Under the pieces are notes generated by a model, which made no database searches, was not told the origin of the DNA, and was given only the letters and a program-made list of their open reading frames with translations. A DNA stretch of 64,000 bases from Novosphingobium sp. ERN07. GTDB lineage: Bacteria; Pseudomonadota; Alphaproteobacteria; Sphingomonadales; Sphingomonadaceae. The stretch lies in assembly GCF_012641335.1 (NCBI RefSeq), contig NZ_JABAID010000008.1:1-64000 (forward strand), given 5' to 3'. Positions 9,804 through 17,904 of the stretch are shown here, piece after piece; position 1 is the first letter of the stretch, and each line of letters begins with the position of its first letter. Made by a program: the position numbers and the translations under genes.

Positions 9804-9942
9804 CCCTGCCTCGCCCCCACGCCCGTTAACCCTGTTTGGTAACTCGCTGAATGGCCCGCGTCCCGGCTCGGGACGTAGGACATTCGGGACTCGCAAGGCT
9901 TCGCGTTAATGCCTATTCCTTAAGGCGAAAGGAGCAAGGCGC

Positions 9943-10638
9943 ATGAAGAAGCAATCAAACTTCTGGAGCAAACGCTGGGTGCGGATGCCGCTAGGGATTG
10001 TTGCGACTGGTGCCGCCTCGCTTCTGGCGTTCCATGCGGGGCAGGACATTGCCGGCGCATTGTTTGGCAACACCACCGCCGAAGCCGCCCCGATGATCAC
10101 CGCCGCCGCCAATCCTGCGGTCGCCACCCCCGCCGTGGCCACGCCGAAGCCCGTCGATGGCCCCTTCGTGGTCAAATCGATCCTGCCGATCAACGAGCCG
10201 ATCAAGTTCGGCAAGTTCTATTGGGACGAAACCCGCGCGCCCGCTACCGGCCCGCTGGTGGTGACGGTTGATCTGACCGCACGTGTGATCTCTGTCTTTC
10301 GTAACGGGCACGAAATCGGCGCGGCCGCGATCCTCAAGGGCTATGGCGACAAACCGACACCCACTGGCGTTTTCCCGATCACCCAGAAGGACGCCGATCA
10401 CGTATCGAACATCTATGACGCGCCGATGCCCTACATGATGCGCCTGACCAACGATGGCGTTTCGATCCACGGCAGCAAGGTCGAAAAGGGCTATGCCACC
10501 AACGGCTGCGTCGGCGTGCCTGAAGATTTTGCCGCCAAGCTGTTCGCGCAGGCCAAGCTGGGCGACAAGGTGATCATCACCGATGGCCGCAAGATGACCA
10601 TCGGTGATCCGATCCTGACGGGTGAACACGCAGGCTAA
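9943..10638 (+). CDS. L,D-transpeptidase (YkuD domain)
   Basis: 231 residues. The N terminus is basic and then hydrophobic (LGIVATGAASLLAFHAG), a signal anchor or signal peptide, followed by an Ala/Pro linker. The YkuD domain spans about residues 100-205 and has the catalytic motif with His176 (SIHGSK) and Cys189 (ATNGCVGVP). The family forms 3-3 cross-links or attaches proteins in periplasmic peptidoglycan. AAGGAG precedes the ATG by 9 bases. It stands alone: palindromic repeats lie upstream and the short-chain dehydrogenase gene converges on it downstream with a 19-base gap. Confidence 0.9.
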   Translation: MKKQSNFWSKRWVRMPLGIVATGAASLLAFHAGQDIAGALFGNTTAEAAPMITAAANPAVATPAVATPKPVDGPFVVKSILPINEPIKFGKFYWDETRAPATGPLVVTVDLTARVISVFRNGHEIGAAAILKGYGDKPTPTGVFPITQKDADHVSNIYDAPMPYMMRLTNDGVSIHGSKVEKGYATNGCVGVPEDFAAKLFAQAKLGDKVIITDGRKMTIGDPILTGEHAG

Positions 10639-10657
10639 GCACTGCCTTGGTGGAGCG

Positions 10658-11458
10658 TTACGCCAACCCTCTGTCAGTGCTGGTGCGCGAAGCATCGCCC
10701 ACCGAACTGCCGCCGTCCACATCAAGAATTGCGCCGGTTACATAGCTGGCCGCAGGCGTGGACAGGAACACCGCCGCTTCTGCAATCTCATAAGCCGTGC
10801 CCCAGCGCTTCATCGGAATGCGCGCATAGTGCGCCGCCCGCGTTGCCTCATCCGGTGCAAGACGCGCCATGCCTTCGGTATCCGCGATTGGCCCCGGCGA
10901 AATGCCATTGACGCGCACGTCCGGTCCCCATTCGATGGCCAGCGTGCGGACAAGCTGGTTGATCCCAGCCTTGGCCGCACAGGCATGGGCCTGCATCGCC
11001 ATCGCCTGCTCAGCCTGCCCTGCCGTGATCGCGATCAATGACGCGCCGGGGTTCAGCAGTTCATGGCAACCGCGAAACACGTTGAACGTGCCCAAGAGGT
11101 CGATATCGACCACCGTTTTGAACGCATTGGCCGACATGCCCAACACCGGCGCGAGGAAGTTCCCCGCAGCGCCTGACACCACGATGTCGAGCGCGCCGAT
11201 CTCGTCCCGAACAGACTTCATCGCCTCGCACAGCGCGGCATAGTCCCGCACGTCTGCCGCTCGCCAGATCGCATCGCTGCCAATCTCGGCAGCGGCATTC
11301 GCGGCCTTTTCCGGGTTGCGGCCCAGCACGGCCACGCGCGCGCCAAGTTCGGCAAAGCGTTTGGCGATGCCAAGATTGATACCGCTGGTACCGCCAGCGA
11401 TGAAGGCTGTCTTGCCTGCCAGAACATCGTCGCGGAAAGGGGATTGGCTCATCGACAT
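10658..11458 (-). CDS. SDR oxidoreductase, 2,4-dienoyl-CoA reductase-like
   Basis: 266 residues with a Rossmann fold. The NAD(P) motif GGTSGINLGIA is near residue 22, and SGAAGNFLAP replaces the classical NNAG. The classical YxxxK active site is absent: the Lys sits in QAHACAAKAG with Ala where Tyr should be. This pattern, together with EWGPDVRVNGISPGPI, is characteristic of peroxisomal-type 2,4-dienoyl-CoA reductases (DECR2), which use a different acid. I infer a role in degradation of unsaturated fatty acids. It follows the next SDR gene by 17 bases, in one operon. Confidence 0.8.
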   Translation of the reverse strand: MSMSQSPFRDDVLAGKTAFIAGGTSGINLGIAKRFAELGARVAVLGRNPEKAANAAAEIGSDAIWRAADVRDYAALCEAMKSVRDEIGALDIVVSGAAGNFLAPVLGMSANAFKTVVDIDLLGTFNVFRGCHELLNPGASLIAITAGQAEQAMAMQAHACAAKAGINQLVRTLAIEWGPDVRVNGISPGPIADTEGMARLAPDEATRAAHYARIPMKRWGTAYEIAEAAVFLSTPAASYVTGAILDVDGGSSVGDASRTSTDRGLA

Positions 11459-11475
11459 CTCCTCAGCACCAGCTT

Positions 11476-12258
11476 CTAACGAGGGGCCATGCGGATCGCG
11501 CCGTCGAGACGGATCGCCTGCCCGTTAAAATAGGAATTGCGCACCAGTTCCATCGCAAGGCTGGCGTATTCTTCGGGCTTGCCGAGACGTTTGGGGAATG
11601 GGACGGAAGCGCTAAGCCCATCAAGCACCTTTTCCGGCAGACGGCCCAGCAGCGGCGTGCCAAAAATGCCCGGCATGATCGCATTCACGCGAATGCCAAG
11701 ATCCATCAGATCGCGCGCCATCGGCAAGACAAGCCCGTTCACGCCTGCCTTGAGCGATCCATAGGCCACCTGCCCCACTTGCGCGTCCTGCGCGGCGACC
11801 GAAGCGGTGAGGATGATCGTCCCGCGCTCACCATCCTCAAGCGGATCAAGGCCTGCCATGCCAAGGGCAGAAAGCGAGGCGACGCGATAGCTGGCAATCA
11901 GAATACCCTGCGCGGCAAATTCATAATCCTCGGTGGAAAGGCGCGTAAATTCGCCAGTGTCGCGATTGCGGCTGATGGTCTTGCCCTTGCGATGGGTCAT
12001 CGCGCAGTGAACGCACACCCGCTCCTGCCCATGCGCGGCGCGCGCCTTGGTAAAGCCTGCGACGACCGATTCCTCGGACATGATATCGACCTTGCAAAAC
12101 AGCCCGCCGATAGCCTGCGCCACTGCCTCGCCCGCTTCTTCGTTAAGGTCGAATATGGCGACTTTCACACCCGCCGCCGCCAATGCTTCTGCCGTCGCCT
12201 TGCCAAGGCCCGATGCCCCGCCGGTCACCACGGCACTGGTCGTCGCGTCGATTTTCAC
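11476..12258 (-). CDS. SDR dehydrogenase, HSD17B10 / type II 3-hydroxyacyl-CoA dehydrogenase-like
   Basis: 260 residues. It has TGGASGLGKATA near residue 12, the acidic NAD-selective end FDLNEE, TASVAAQDAQVGQVAYGSLKAG with an intact YxxxK, and IMPGIFGTPLL. This pattern matches 3-hydroxy(-2-methyl)acyl-CoA dehydrogenases of the HSD17B10 type. It is the first gene of a two-gene operon with the dienoyl-CoA reductase-like protein, which supports acyl-CoA beta-oxidation. A 20-base palindrome 20 bases upstream is a likely regulator site. Exact substrate unknown. Confidence 0.8.
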   Translation of the reverse strand: MKIDATTSAVVTGGASGLGKATAEALAAAGVKVAIFDLNEEAGEAVAQAIGGLFCKVDIMSEESVVAGFTKARAAHGQERVCVHCAMTHRKGKTISRNRDTGEFTRLSTEDYEFAAQGILIASYRVASLSALGMAGLDPLEDGERGTIILTASVAAQDAQVGQVAYGSLKAGVNGLVLPMARDLMDLGIRVNAIMPGIFGTPLLGRLPEKVLDGLSASVPFPKRLGKPEEYASLAMELVRNSYFNGQAIRLDGAIRMAPR

Positions 12259-12277
12259 ATGGCCTCTCCCAAAGCAC

Positions 12278-12297
12278 GTTTAATTGATCGGTTAAAC
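12278..12297. promoter_or_regulatory. Operator-like palindrome upstream of the SDR operon
   Basis: The 20 bases fit the dyad GTTTAA-NN-GATC-NN-TTAAAC, with perfect outer arms and a GATC centre. It is centred about 30 bases upstream of the 12258 start, where a TetR/FadR-type repressor of acyl-CoA genes would bind. No regulator gene is adjacent. A separate small hairpin at 12307-12321 (GCACTT-GGC-AAGTGC) follows the fliA stop and could be a weak terminator. Confidence 0.45.
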
Positions 12298-12322
12298 TTG
12301 CTTTGGGCACTTGGCAAGTGCG

Positions 12323-13057
12323 TCAGAGAATATCGTAGCCCTCACCCAATCCAGCCCGCAGCTTGTCGAGCGCCTGCGCTTTCAACTGGTGAACGCGGGG
12401 GATGCTCACCCCCAAGACCTCAGCAATTTCGGCAAGATTCAGTTCCTCGACGAAGTAGAGCTGAATGATCATCTGCAACCGTTCGGGCAGATCGGTGATG
12501 GCCGCCACCACCGCGCCGCGCATTTCGGCGTCGGCCAGCATTTCGAAGCTGTCGGGCCGGTCATCGGCAAAGGCGGCGTTGCTGTCGGAATAGGCGTCGT
12601 CAATCGTCTCGAAGCGCAACGGTTCGTCCGCAGCTTTCTGATCGGCAAGTTCACGCTCTGTCAAACCAACTGCGGCGGCAAGCTCTGCGTCGCTCGGCGG
12701 CCTTCCAAGATCATTGGTCAGCGCAGTTGTCTTCTCGCGCAGCAGACGCCGCCGCTCGGTGGCGGAACGCGAAAGCGGCGTCGAGCGGCGCACAAGATCG
12801 ACCATCGCGCCGCGCACGCGCAGCTTGGCATAGGCGGCAAAGCCGTCCTCTGTCGGCCCGTCGTGCCGCTGCGAACATTCGGTCAGAGCAACCAGCCCCG
12901 CCTGTATCAGATCCTCGATCTCTATCCCGGCGCGGCCCGATCCGTGAACGTGCCAGGCAAGCCGTTTCACCATCGGCAGGAAACGCCGGATGCGATCGAC
13001 AGTCTCATCCTTCTTGTAGGCCTGTGCGGCGGCAAAACCGCGGTGGTCGTGTTTCAT
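12323..13057 (-). CDS. fliA: RNA polymerase sigma-28 factor FliA
   Basis: 244 residues with the three sigma-70 regions kept in FliA. Region 2 contains DLIQAGLVALTECSQR and AYAKLRVRGAMVDLVRR, region 3 GRPPSDAELAAAVGLT, and region 4 ends with the helix-turn-helix LNLAEIAEVLGVSIPRVHQLKAQAL. It directs transcription of late flagellar genes and is inhibited by FlgM (encoded at 16478-16789). Its start overlaps the end of flhA by 4 bases (ATGA), making it the last gene of the sltF-flhA-fliA operon behind a sigma-54 promoter. Confidence 0.93.
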   Translation of the reverse strand: MKHDHRGFAAAQAYKKDETVDRIRRFLPMVKRLAWHVHGSGRAGIEIEDLIQAGLVALTECSQRHDGPTEDGFAAYAKLRVRGAMVDLVRRSTPLSRSATERRRLLREKTTALTNDLGRPPSDAELAAAVGLTERELADQKAADEPLRFETIDDAYSDSNAAFADDRPDSFEMLADAEMRGAVVAAITDLPERLQMIIQLYFVEELNLAEIAEVLGVSIPRVHQLKAQALDKLRAGLGEGYDIL

Positions 13058-15159
13058 GCGGCAATTCCCTCAAGGGTCGGTTGCTCTTCGTGCGTTGATG
13101 GAGGCGCCTCGCCGCCGATGACCGAGATCACCTCAATGGGCTGCGACGGCGGCAGTTCAGCAATGGACAGGACAAGACAGTTGGGCGCGCGCAGGCGCAG
13201 CAGGTTGGCAAGCGGGCGGCGCGCGCGCGGCTGCACGATCAGCGCGATGGGCGGTGCGCCGGGACCACGCCCAGCGATCAGATCAGAAACCCGCTCGCCA
13301 ATGCCGCGCGCCAGATCAGGCTCGATCACCGGCTGTCCGGTGGCGGGATCGTGCATACCGGAAACGATCATCTGCTCCAGCCCCGCCTCCAGCGTGACCA
13401 CGGGCAGACGATCATTGGGACCGCAGGCGCGGCCCACGATCATGGCGCCCAGATCGGCGCGGAGCAGATCGATCAGACGCTCATGATCCGTGGTCTGCTG
13501 CAACGCCTGACTAAGCGCGGACAGGATTGGCAGCGGGTGGGCGATTGAGATGCCATCGTCGAGCAATGCGTGGAACAGGCGAGTCAGCGCGCCGAGAGAC
13601 ATCGGCTGCGGATGGATCGTTTCGATCAACCCTGCCGAACGCTCCTTCACACCCTCAAGGATGGCCTTGACCTCATCCGGCCCCAGCAGAGCCGAAGGCC
13701 GATCCCCCAGAACCTGATTGAGATGCGTGGCGATAACCGTGCTGGCATCGACTGTCAGGAACCCTTCGGCAATTGCCAGATCGCGCTGTGCGGGCTGAAT
13801 CCAGATGGCAGGGCACCCGAAGCTGGGATCGCGGGTATGCTCGCCGCGCAGGCCGTGGTCGGGATTGGCCTCACCGGCGTCGATCGCCAGAATTTTCTCA
13901 GGCCGCATCTCGCCCACGCCAATCGGCACGCCCCCCAACAGCACCCGGTAGGCATTGGGCGCCATCTCCAGCGAATCCCGGACGCGAAACTGCGGCACGA
14001 TGAAACCGAAGGATTGCGACAATTGCTTGCGCACCCCGGTGATGCGCGCGACCAGCGGCGACCCGCGCCTTTCGTCGACCAGATGGACAAGACCATAGCC
14101 CATCTCGATGGTGACCAGCGTATGGTCGCTCACCTCGTCCAGTGTTATGCGACCCGGATCGACCGGCGGCGCTTCTTCCACCACCACCGGCACAGGGCGG
14201 TCCGCGCGCTTCTTCAGCGTCCACCACAGCCATCCGGCAAGGCCTGCTGCGGGCAGAAAGATCGTCTGCGGCATGGCCGGGATCACGCCGATGGCTGCCA
14301 TGATGATCGCCACGGGCAGCCAGATCGCCGGGTTTGAGAACTGTCCGCCGATCTGGCCCGTCAGGTCACGGCTATCGGACACGCGGGTCACGATGGTGGC
14401 CGCCGCGATGGAAAGCAGCAGCGAAGGCACTTGCGCCACCAGCGCATCGCCAATCGCCAGCGTGATATAAAACTCCGCTGCCTGCGATGCCGTCAGCCCG
14501 TGGCTGATCATGCCAAGGCAGAAGCCTGCTATGATGTTGACGCCAAGAATCAGCAGGGCGGCAACCGCATCGCCCTTCACGAATTTCGACGAACCATCCA
14601 TCGAACCATAGAAGTCCGCCTCGGTCGCCACTTCGCGGCGGCGGGCCTTGGCTTCATCAGCCGTCAGCAGGCCCGCGGCCAGATCGGCGTCGATCGCCAT
14701 CTGCTTGCCCGGCAAGGCATCGAGGGTGAAGCGGGCGGAGACTTCCGAAACGCGGCCCGCGCCCTTGGTGACCACGACCATGTTGATGATCATCAGGATC
14801 AGGAACACGAACAGGCCGACCGCAAAATTGCCGCCGATCAGAAACGCGCCGAACGCCTCGATCACGTGCCCCGCCGCCGCGCCGCCTTCGTGCCCGTTGA
14901 CCAGCACGATGCGCGTGGACGCGACGTTGAGCGCAAGGCGCAGGAGCGTGGCAAACAGCAGGACCGAGGGGAAGGACGAGAAATCGAGCGGCTTTTCCGC
15001 ATTCATCGCCGCCATCAGGATCGCCACCGACAGAGCGATGTTGAGGACGAAAAACACGTCAAGCAGGACCGCGGGGATCGGCACCACCATCAGCACGATC
15101 AGCGTGAGAATGCCGCCGGGCAAGGCCATTGCGACGGGAGAGCCAAAGCGCTTCAGCAT
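13054..15159 (-). CDS. flhA: Flagellar export gate protein FlhA
   Basis: 701 residues. The N-terminal half has about eight membrane segments and the FHIPEP signature (RFTLDALPGKQMAIDADLAAG then DFYGSMDGSSKFVKGD). The C-terminal half is the cytosolic nonamer domain that binds chaperone-substrate complexes. FlhA uses the proton gradient to drive flagellar type III secretion. It is 3 bases downstream of the muramidase gene and overlaps fliA by 4 bases. FlhB, FliP, FliQ and FliR are encoded 27-29 kb away in this window. Confidence 0.96.
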   Translation of the reverse strand: MLKRFGSPVAMALPGGILTLIVLMVVPIPAVLLDVFFVLNIALSVAILMAAMNAEKPLDFSSFPSVLLFATLLRLALNVASTRIVLVNGHEGGAAAGHVIEAFGAFLIGGNFAVGLFVFLILMIINMVVVTKGAGRVSEVSARFTLDALPGKQMAIDADLAAGLLTADEAKARRREVATEADFYGSMDGSSKFVKGDAVAALLILGVNIIAGFCLGMISHGLTASQAAEFYITLAIGDALVAQVPSLLLSIAAATIVTRVSDSRDLTGQIGGQFSNPAIWLPVAIIMAAIGVIPAMPQTIFLPAAGLAGWLWWTLKKRADRPVPVVVEEAPPVDPGRITLDEVSDHTLVTIEMGYGLVHLVDERRGSPLVARITGVRKQLSQSFGFIVPQFRVRDSLEMAPNAYRVLLGGVPIGVGEMRPEKILAIDAGEANPDHGLRGEHTRDPSFGCPAIWIQPAQRDLAIAEGFLTVDASTVIATHLNQVLGDRPSALLGPDEVKAILEGVKERSAGLIETIHPQPMSLGALTRLFHALLDDGISIAHPLPILSALSQALQQTTDHERLIDLLRADLGAMIVGRACGPNDRLPVVTLEAGLEQMIVSGMHDPATGQPVIEPDLARGIGERVSDLIAGRGPGAPPIALIVQPRARRPLANLLRLRAPNCLVLSIAELPPSQPIEVISVIGGEAPPSTHEEQPTLEGIAA

Positions 15160-15162
15160 CGC

Positions 15163-16059
15163 TTACAGCCCCAGTGCCGAAAGGCGGCCATAGGCCTGTT
15201 TGACATGCGCAGGCGCAGAACCGCCATCGTTGAGCGCAAACGTCTGGCGAAGCGTATCTGCCATCGAATTGCCGCCGGACGGCGCAGGATTGCCGCTCAT
15301 TGCCGCAGCCCCCTGAAACTCGCGCGCAATCGGTCCGCCGCTGAACTGCTGCTGCTGCGCGGCGGCAGAGGCTGTCGTCACGCCCATGCTCGCCGCCCAC
15401 TGCAACGCCTCTTCGCCGCCTGCGTCATCGCTGGCGCGCGCCATGCGTGCACGGATGACCGACATGACCTCGCTCACCGAACGTGCGCCATCGGCATCAT
15501 AGAACGTCGAACGGTTCGCTGCCGCCGCCGCTGGCAGGATGCCCGCAGCGCTCTGCGAAGGATCGTTGGCCAGCGCCGAAAGGAACTTCCCCACCCCTTC
15601 AGCACCAAAGAAATGCGCCAGGTAGAGTTCGGCATGGTCGGGCGCGCGGCCCAACACGCCAGTCAGGTATTCGCTGTTTTCGCCGGCAAGCTCGCCCGCC
15701 ATGACCGATGCGATCTGCGGATCGAAGCGCAGCGCCAGCAGTTGTGCACGCACTGCCGGGTCGCCCACCCTGCCGCCCTCGATCATGTCAGCAGCCCAGC
15801 CCAGCCCATGTTCTGCGCCGTGCTTGTCAAGCGTGCGCAGCCAGGTGTCGCTGGTGAACTGGTACAGGCCGCTGGCGCTGGACGTGCGCGCCTTTGCCGA
15901 AGGATCGAGGCTCGATTCCAGCTTGGCCTGCGCCATCAGATAGGCAAAGTCGGTGCCGGTGGCCTGTGCGGCACCGGCGATTGCCGAACGCACGTTCGCC
16001 CCGGCACCGCTGGTTGCGGCCGGGGCGACTGGCAATCCAAAACCTTCGGCTGAACTCAC
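15163..16059 (-). CDS. sltF: Flagellar-operon lytic transglycosylase (SltF-like, SLT domain)
   Basis: About 298 residues. I chose the GTG at 16059 because GGAAGGA lies 7 bases before it; a longer in-frame ATG at 16095 would read through this ribosome site. The SLT motif is near the N terminus: Glu48 in AKLESSLDP, then SSASGLYQFTSDTW. The C-terminal 130 residues are low-complexity Ala/Gly/Gln. No signal peptide is visible, so it may leave the cytoplasm through the flagellar export apparatus. It probably supplies the peptidoglycan-cutting activity missing from the single-domain FlgJ at 24201. First gene of sltF-flhA-fliA. Confidence 0.8.
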   Translation of the reverse strand: MSSAEGFGLPVAPAATSGAGANVRSAIAGAAQATGTDFAYLMAQAKLESSLDPSAKARTSSASGLYQFTSDTWLRTLDKHGAEHGLGWAADMIEGGRVGDPAVRAQLLALRFDPQIASVMAGELAGENSEYLTGVLGRAPDHAELYLAHFFGAEGVGKFLSALANDPSQSAAGILPAAAAANRSTFYDADGARSVSEVMSVIRARMARASDDAGGEEALQWAASMGVTTASAAAQQQQFSGGPIAREFQGAAAMSGNPAPSGGNSMADTLRQTFALNDGGSAPAHVKQAYGRLSALGL

Positions 16060-16106
16060 TTGGCTGTCCTTCCGGCCGCATCGGTGCGGCATCATGGAAG
16101 GGCTTC

Positions 16107-16123
16107 AGCAAACCTCGTGCCAA
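16107..16123 (-). promoter_or_regulatory. Sigma-54 promoter for sltF-flhA-fliA
   Basis: On the minus strand: TTGGCAC, five bases (GAGGT), TTGCT, with GG and GC exactly 10 bases apart. It lies about 48 bases upstream of the sltF GTG, just past the end of flgN. This is a perfect match to the -24/-12 consensus and to the copies before flgA and flgB. Confidence 0.8.
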
Positions 16124-16130
16124 ATCGGGA

Positions 16131-16478
16131 TCAGGCCGTTCTGAGGCGATGAACCTGAGCGGTTGCCTTGTAGACCTGCGCGCCGCCGGTCAGAGCATCC
16201 AGACGCGAAGACACGTTGGCGGCTATAAGGTTGCGCACCTTGCGATTGGCCTCGTTCAGGCGGCGCGCGGCATCCAGCAGTCCCCGGCATTCCTCGTCCA
16301 CCAGTGCCGGTTCGACATCGGCCAGCGTGCCGCAAAGGTCCGCCTTGTTCGATGCGCAGCCCATGATCATGTCGAGATCCAGCCCGGCAAGCGCGTGCCG
16401 TTCCTGTTGCAGCACGGCAAGCATCTGCCGCAGCGTATCGCGAACATCGGTGGTGCGGGCAGCAGGATGTGTCGTCAT
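16131..16478 (-). CDS. flgN: FlgN-like flagellar export chaperone
   Basis: 115 residues, mostly helical, with the long amphipathic pattern of FlgN (TLRQMLAVLQQERHALAGLD, then LLDAARRLNEANRKVRNLIAANV). FlgN protects the hook-filament junction proteins FlgK and FlgL before export. Identification rests on size, helix pattern and position directly after flgM, with stop and start overlapping (TAATG). Sequence similarity in this family is weak. Confidence 0.75.
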   Translation of the reverse strand: MTTHPAARTTDVRDTLRQMLAVLQQERHALAGLDLDMIMGCASNKADLCGTLADVEPALVDEECRGLLDAARRLNEANRKVRNLIAANVSSRLDALTGGAQVYKATAQVHRLRTA

Positions 16479-16789
16479 TACTGGGGCGTCCTCAGCAGCA
16501 TCTGGGCAGCGATCATGGCATCGGCGATCTTGGTCGGGATCACGGGGTAATTGCCCGCTTCGATTGCGTGCTGGATTACCTTGACCCGTTCAAAATCGAC
16601 CGGAGCCGACTGGCCTGCGTCAAGCGCGGCAGACCGTTGGACTTGGGCAGCAGCACTGCTTTCGACCGCAGCAGCAGCGGGTCCATCGACTGTGGTGACA
16701 GGCGCACCGGTTGCCGTCTTGGCATTGCGTGCGGTATTGACCTGCACCGGCCCAACCGGGCGCGATGCACCGATTTCAATTGGTGACAT
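16478..16789 (-). CDS. flgM: Anti-sigma-28 factor FlgM
   Basis: 103 residues. It has a disordered, Ala/Thr-rich N-terminal half and a C-terminal helical region (VDFERVKVIQHAIEAGNYPV then IADAMIAAQMLL), the FlgM pattern for binding FliA. It is secreted once the hook is complete, releasing FliA. It is 123 bases downstream of flgA; that gap has no clear promoter, so it may be read from the flgA promoter. Confidence 0.88.
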   Translation of the reverse strand: MSPIEIGASRPVGPVQVNTARNAKTATGAPVTTVDGPAAAAVESSAAAQVQRSAALDAGQSAPVDFERVKVIQHAIEAGNYPVIPTKIADAMIAAQMLLRTPQ

Positions 16790-16912
16790 GGTTCCGCTCC
16801 TAGCGTTTCACGGGAAGCAGAACGGAACCTGTCAGAGGGTTTTAAGTGGCAAAGCGGAAAATTTTTGCCGGTTTGTGCATTTTTGACCGGCAACTTCCTG
16901 CAATCAGTCAAA

Positions 16913-17416
16913 TCAGTCGATCGGGACGACCACCAGACCGGGCCGCTCGATCCGCGCGCGGATGGGTACGCCCTTGGCGCTGGTGCGCACGCGGATCCAG
17001 CCGCCAAGCGGCCCGGCCTCCATCGCCTCGCCAGTTTGCGTAACGGCAAAGCCGTCTCCCGCGACCGAAATCGTCACGGCTTCGCCGCGCGTCACGGCCG
17101 GCGGAGCGGCAGAGTCCTGCAAGCCATTGCCGGAAGTGGCAACGAACAGCCGCCACCCACCTGAATCGGGGCAGCGCACCATCACGTTGTCCTGACGGTT
17201 GCCGTGCCAAGAAGCCACAAGCGGCGAATAGCACGGCGCAAGCCGCAGACGCCGGTCGACCGGCATGATGGCCCCGCCCGGCTGACCGGCGCGAACGCCA
17301 GTAAACTCGGCCACAGCAGCGTCTACCGATGCCAGATCGTGATAGCCGGGCGGCTGCGCCATCGCAGGTGCGACCAGCACGGAAACAAGCACAAGAGTTC
17401 GGGCAAAATGGCGCAT
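16913..17416 (-). CDS. flgA: Flagellar P-ring assembly chaperone FlgA
   Basis: 167 residues. The Sec signal peptide ends at APAMA, about residue 20. The SAF-type C-terminal half has VTRGEAVTISVAGDGFAVTQTGEAMEAG and GPLGGWIRVRTSAKG, typical of FlgA. It acts in the periplasm to assist FlgI ring assembly. A Cys pair (APCYSP and VRCPDSG) may form a disulfide. It has its own sigma-54 promoter 37 bases upstream. Confidence 0.92.
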   Translation of the reverse strand: MRHFARTLVLVSVLVAPAMAQPPGYHDLASVDAAVAEFTGVRAGQPGGAIMPVDRRLRLAPCYSPLVASWHGNRQDNVMVRCPDSGGWRLFVATSGNGLQDSAAPPAVTRGEAVTISVAGDGFAVTQTGEAMEAGPLGGWIRVRTSAKGVPIRARIERPGLVVVPID

Positions 17417-17452
17417 CGGTCTTCATCCGCATGATTGAGTTCCAGATGAAAC

Positions 17453-17469
17453 AGCAATCATCGTGCCAA
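17453..17469 (-). promoter_or_regulatory. Sigma-54 promoter for flgA (flgM, flgN)
   Basis: On the minus strand: TTGGCAC, five bases (GATGA), TTGCT, with GG-N10-GC spacing. It lies between the small MotB-like gene (ends 17479) and flgA (starts 17416). It is identical to the other two sigma-54 promoters in both boxes. Confidence 0.8.
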
Positions 17470-17478
17470 TGGCGCTAC

Positions 17479-17904
17479 CTACCGTTGGGTACTTTCGGTC
17501 GCATAGTATAGCGAAACGCTTGCCCCTGCCCGGATGCCCGGCTCTATCAGCACTCGCGCCTGCGCCGCACGGGCCCCTCCTGCAGCTGCGAGCTGAATCG
17601 CCTGCGCCACCGCAGCTTCACGCTCATTGTCTCTGTAACGCACAACCACACGCACTTCGAGCCGGGGATCGCTGCCAACCTGCCGCAGCCATTCAGCCAG
17701 CGGAGGGGCGCCATCGCCCGCACTCCACACGGCCACCGGTTCGCTTTCAAGCGCGGCGGCAACAGGCAGGGGCGGCGGTGGAGGCGGCAACGCGGCTTTG
17801 CCTGCCTTGCTCGATACTGACAGTGCGGATGCGGTAACCAGAAACAGGATCAGCGATAGATCGGCCAGCGCATACTGCCACCCTGTGCCTGCGCGGATGA
17901 TCAT
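17479..17904 (-). CDS. Small MotB/ExbD-like membrane protein without OmpA domain
   Basis: 141 residues. One N-terminal membrane helix carries an Asp at residue 15 in WQYALADLSLILFLV, the position of the proton-binding Asp of MotB (compare WKVAYADFVTAMMAFFLL in the true MotB at 27693). A Pro-rich linker and an ~80-residue domain follow (LAEWLRQVGSDPRLEVRVVVRY...). It is too short for a full OmpA peptidoglycan-binding domain. It overlaps the upstream MotA/ExbB-like gene by 4 bases, so the two probably form an ion-channel complex. Whether it drives the motor, a Tol-like process or flagellar assembly cannot be told. Confidence 0.6.
   Translation of the reverse strand: MIIRAGTGWQYALADLSLILFLVTASALSVSSKAGKAALPPPPPPLPVAAALESEPVAVWSAGDGAPPLAEWLRQVGSDPRLEVRVVVRYRDNEREAAVAQAIQLAAAGGARAAQARVLIEPGIRAGASVSLYYATESTQR

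Noticed and set aside
12311..16053. Two long plus-strand frames (391 and 540 codons) opposite fliA and flhA/sltF
   Set aside because: They are shadows of clearly identified genes, with arginine/glutamine/histidine-rich products of no family.
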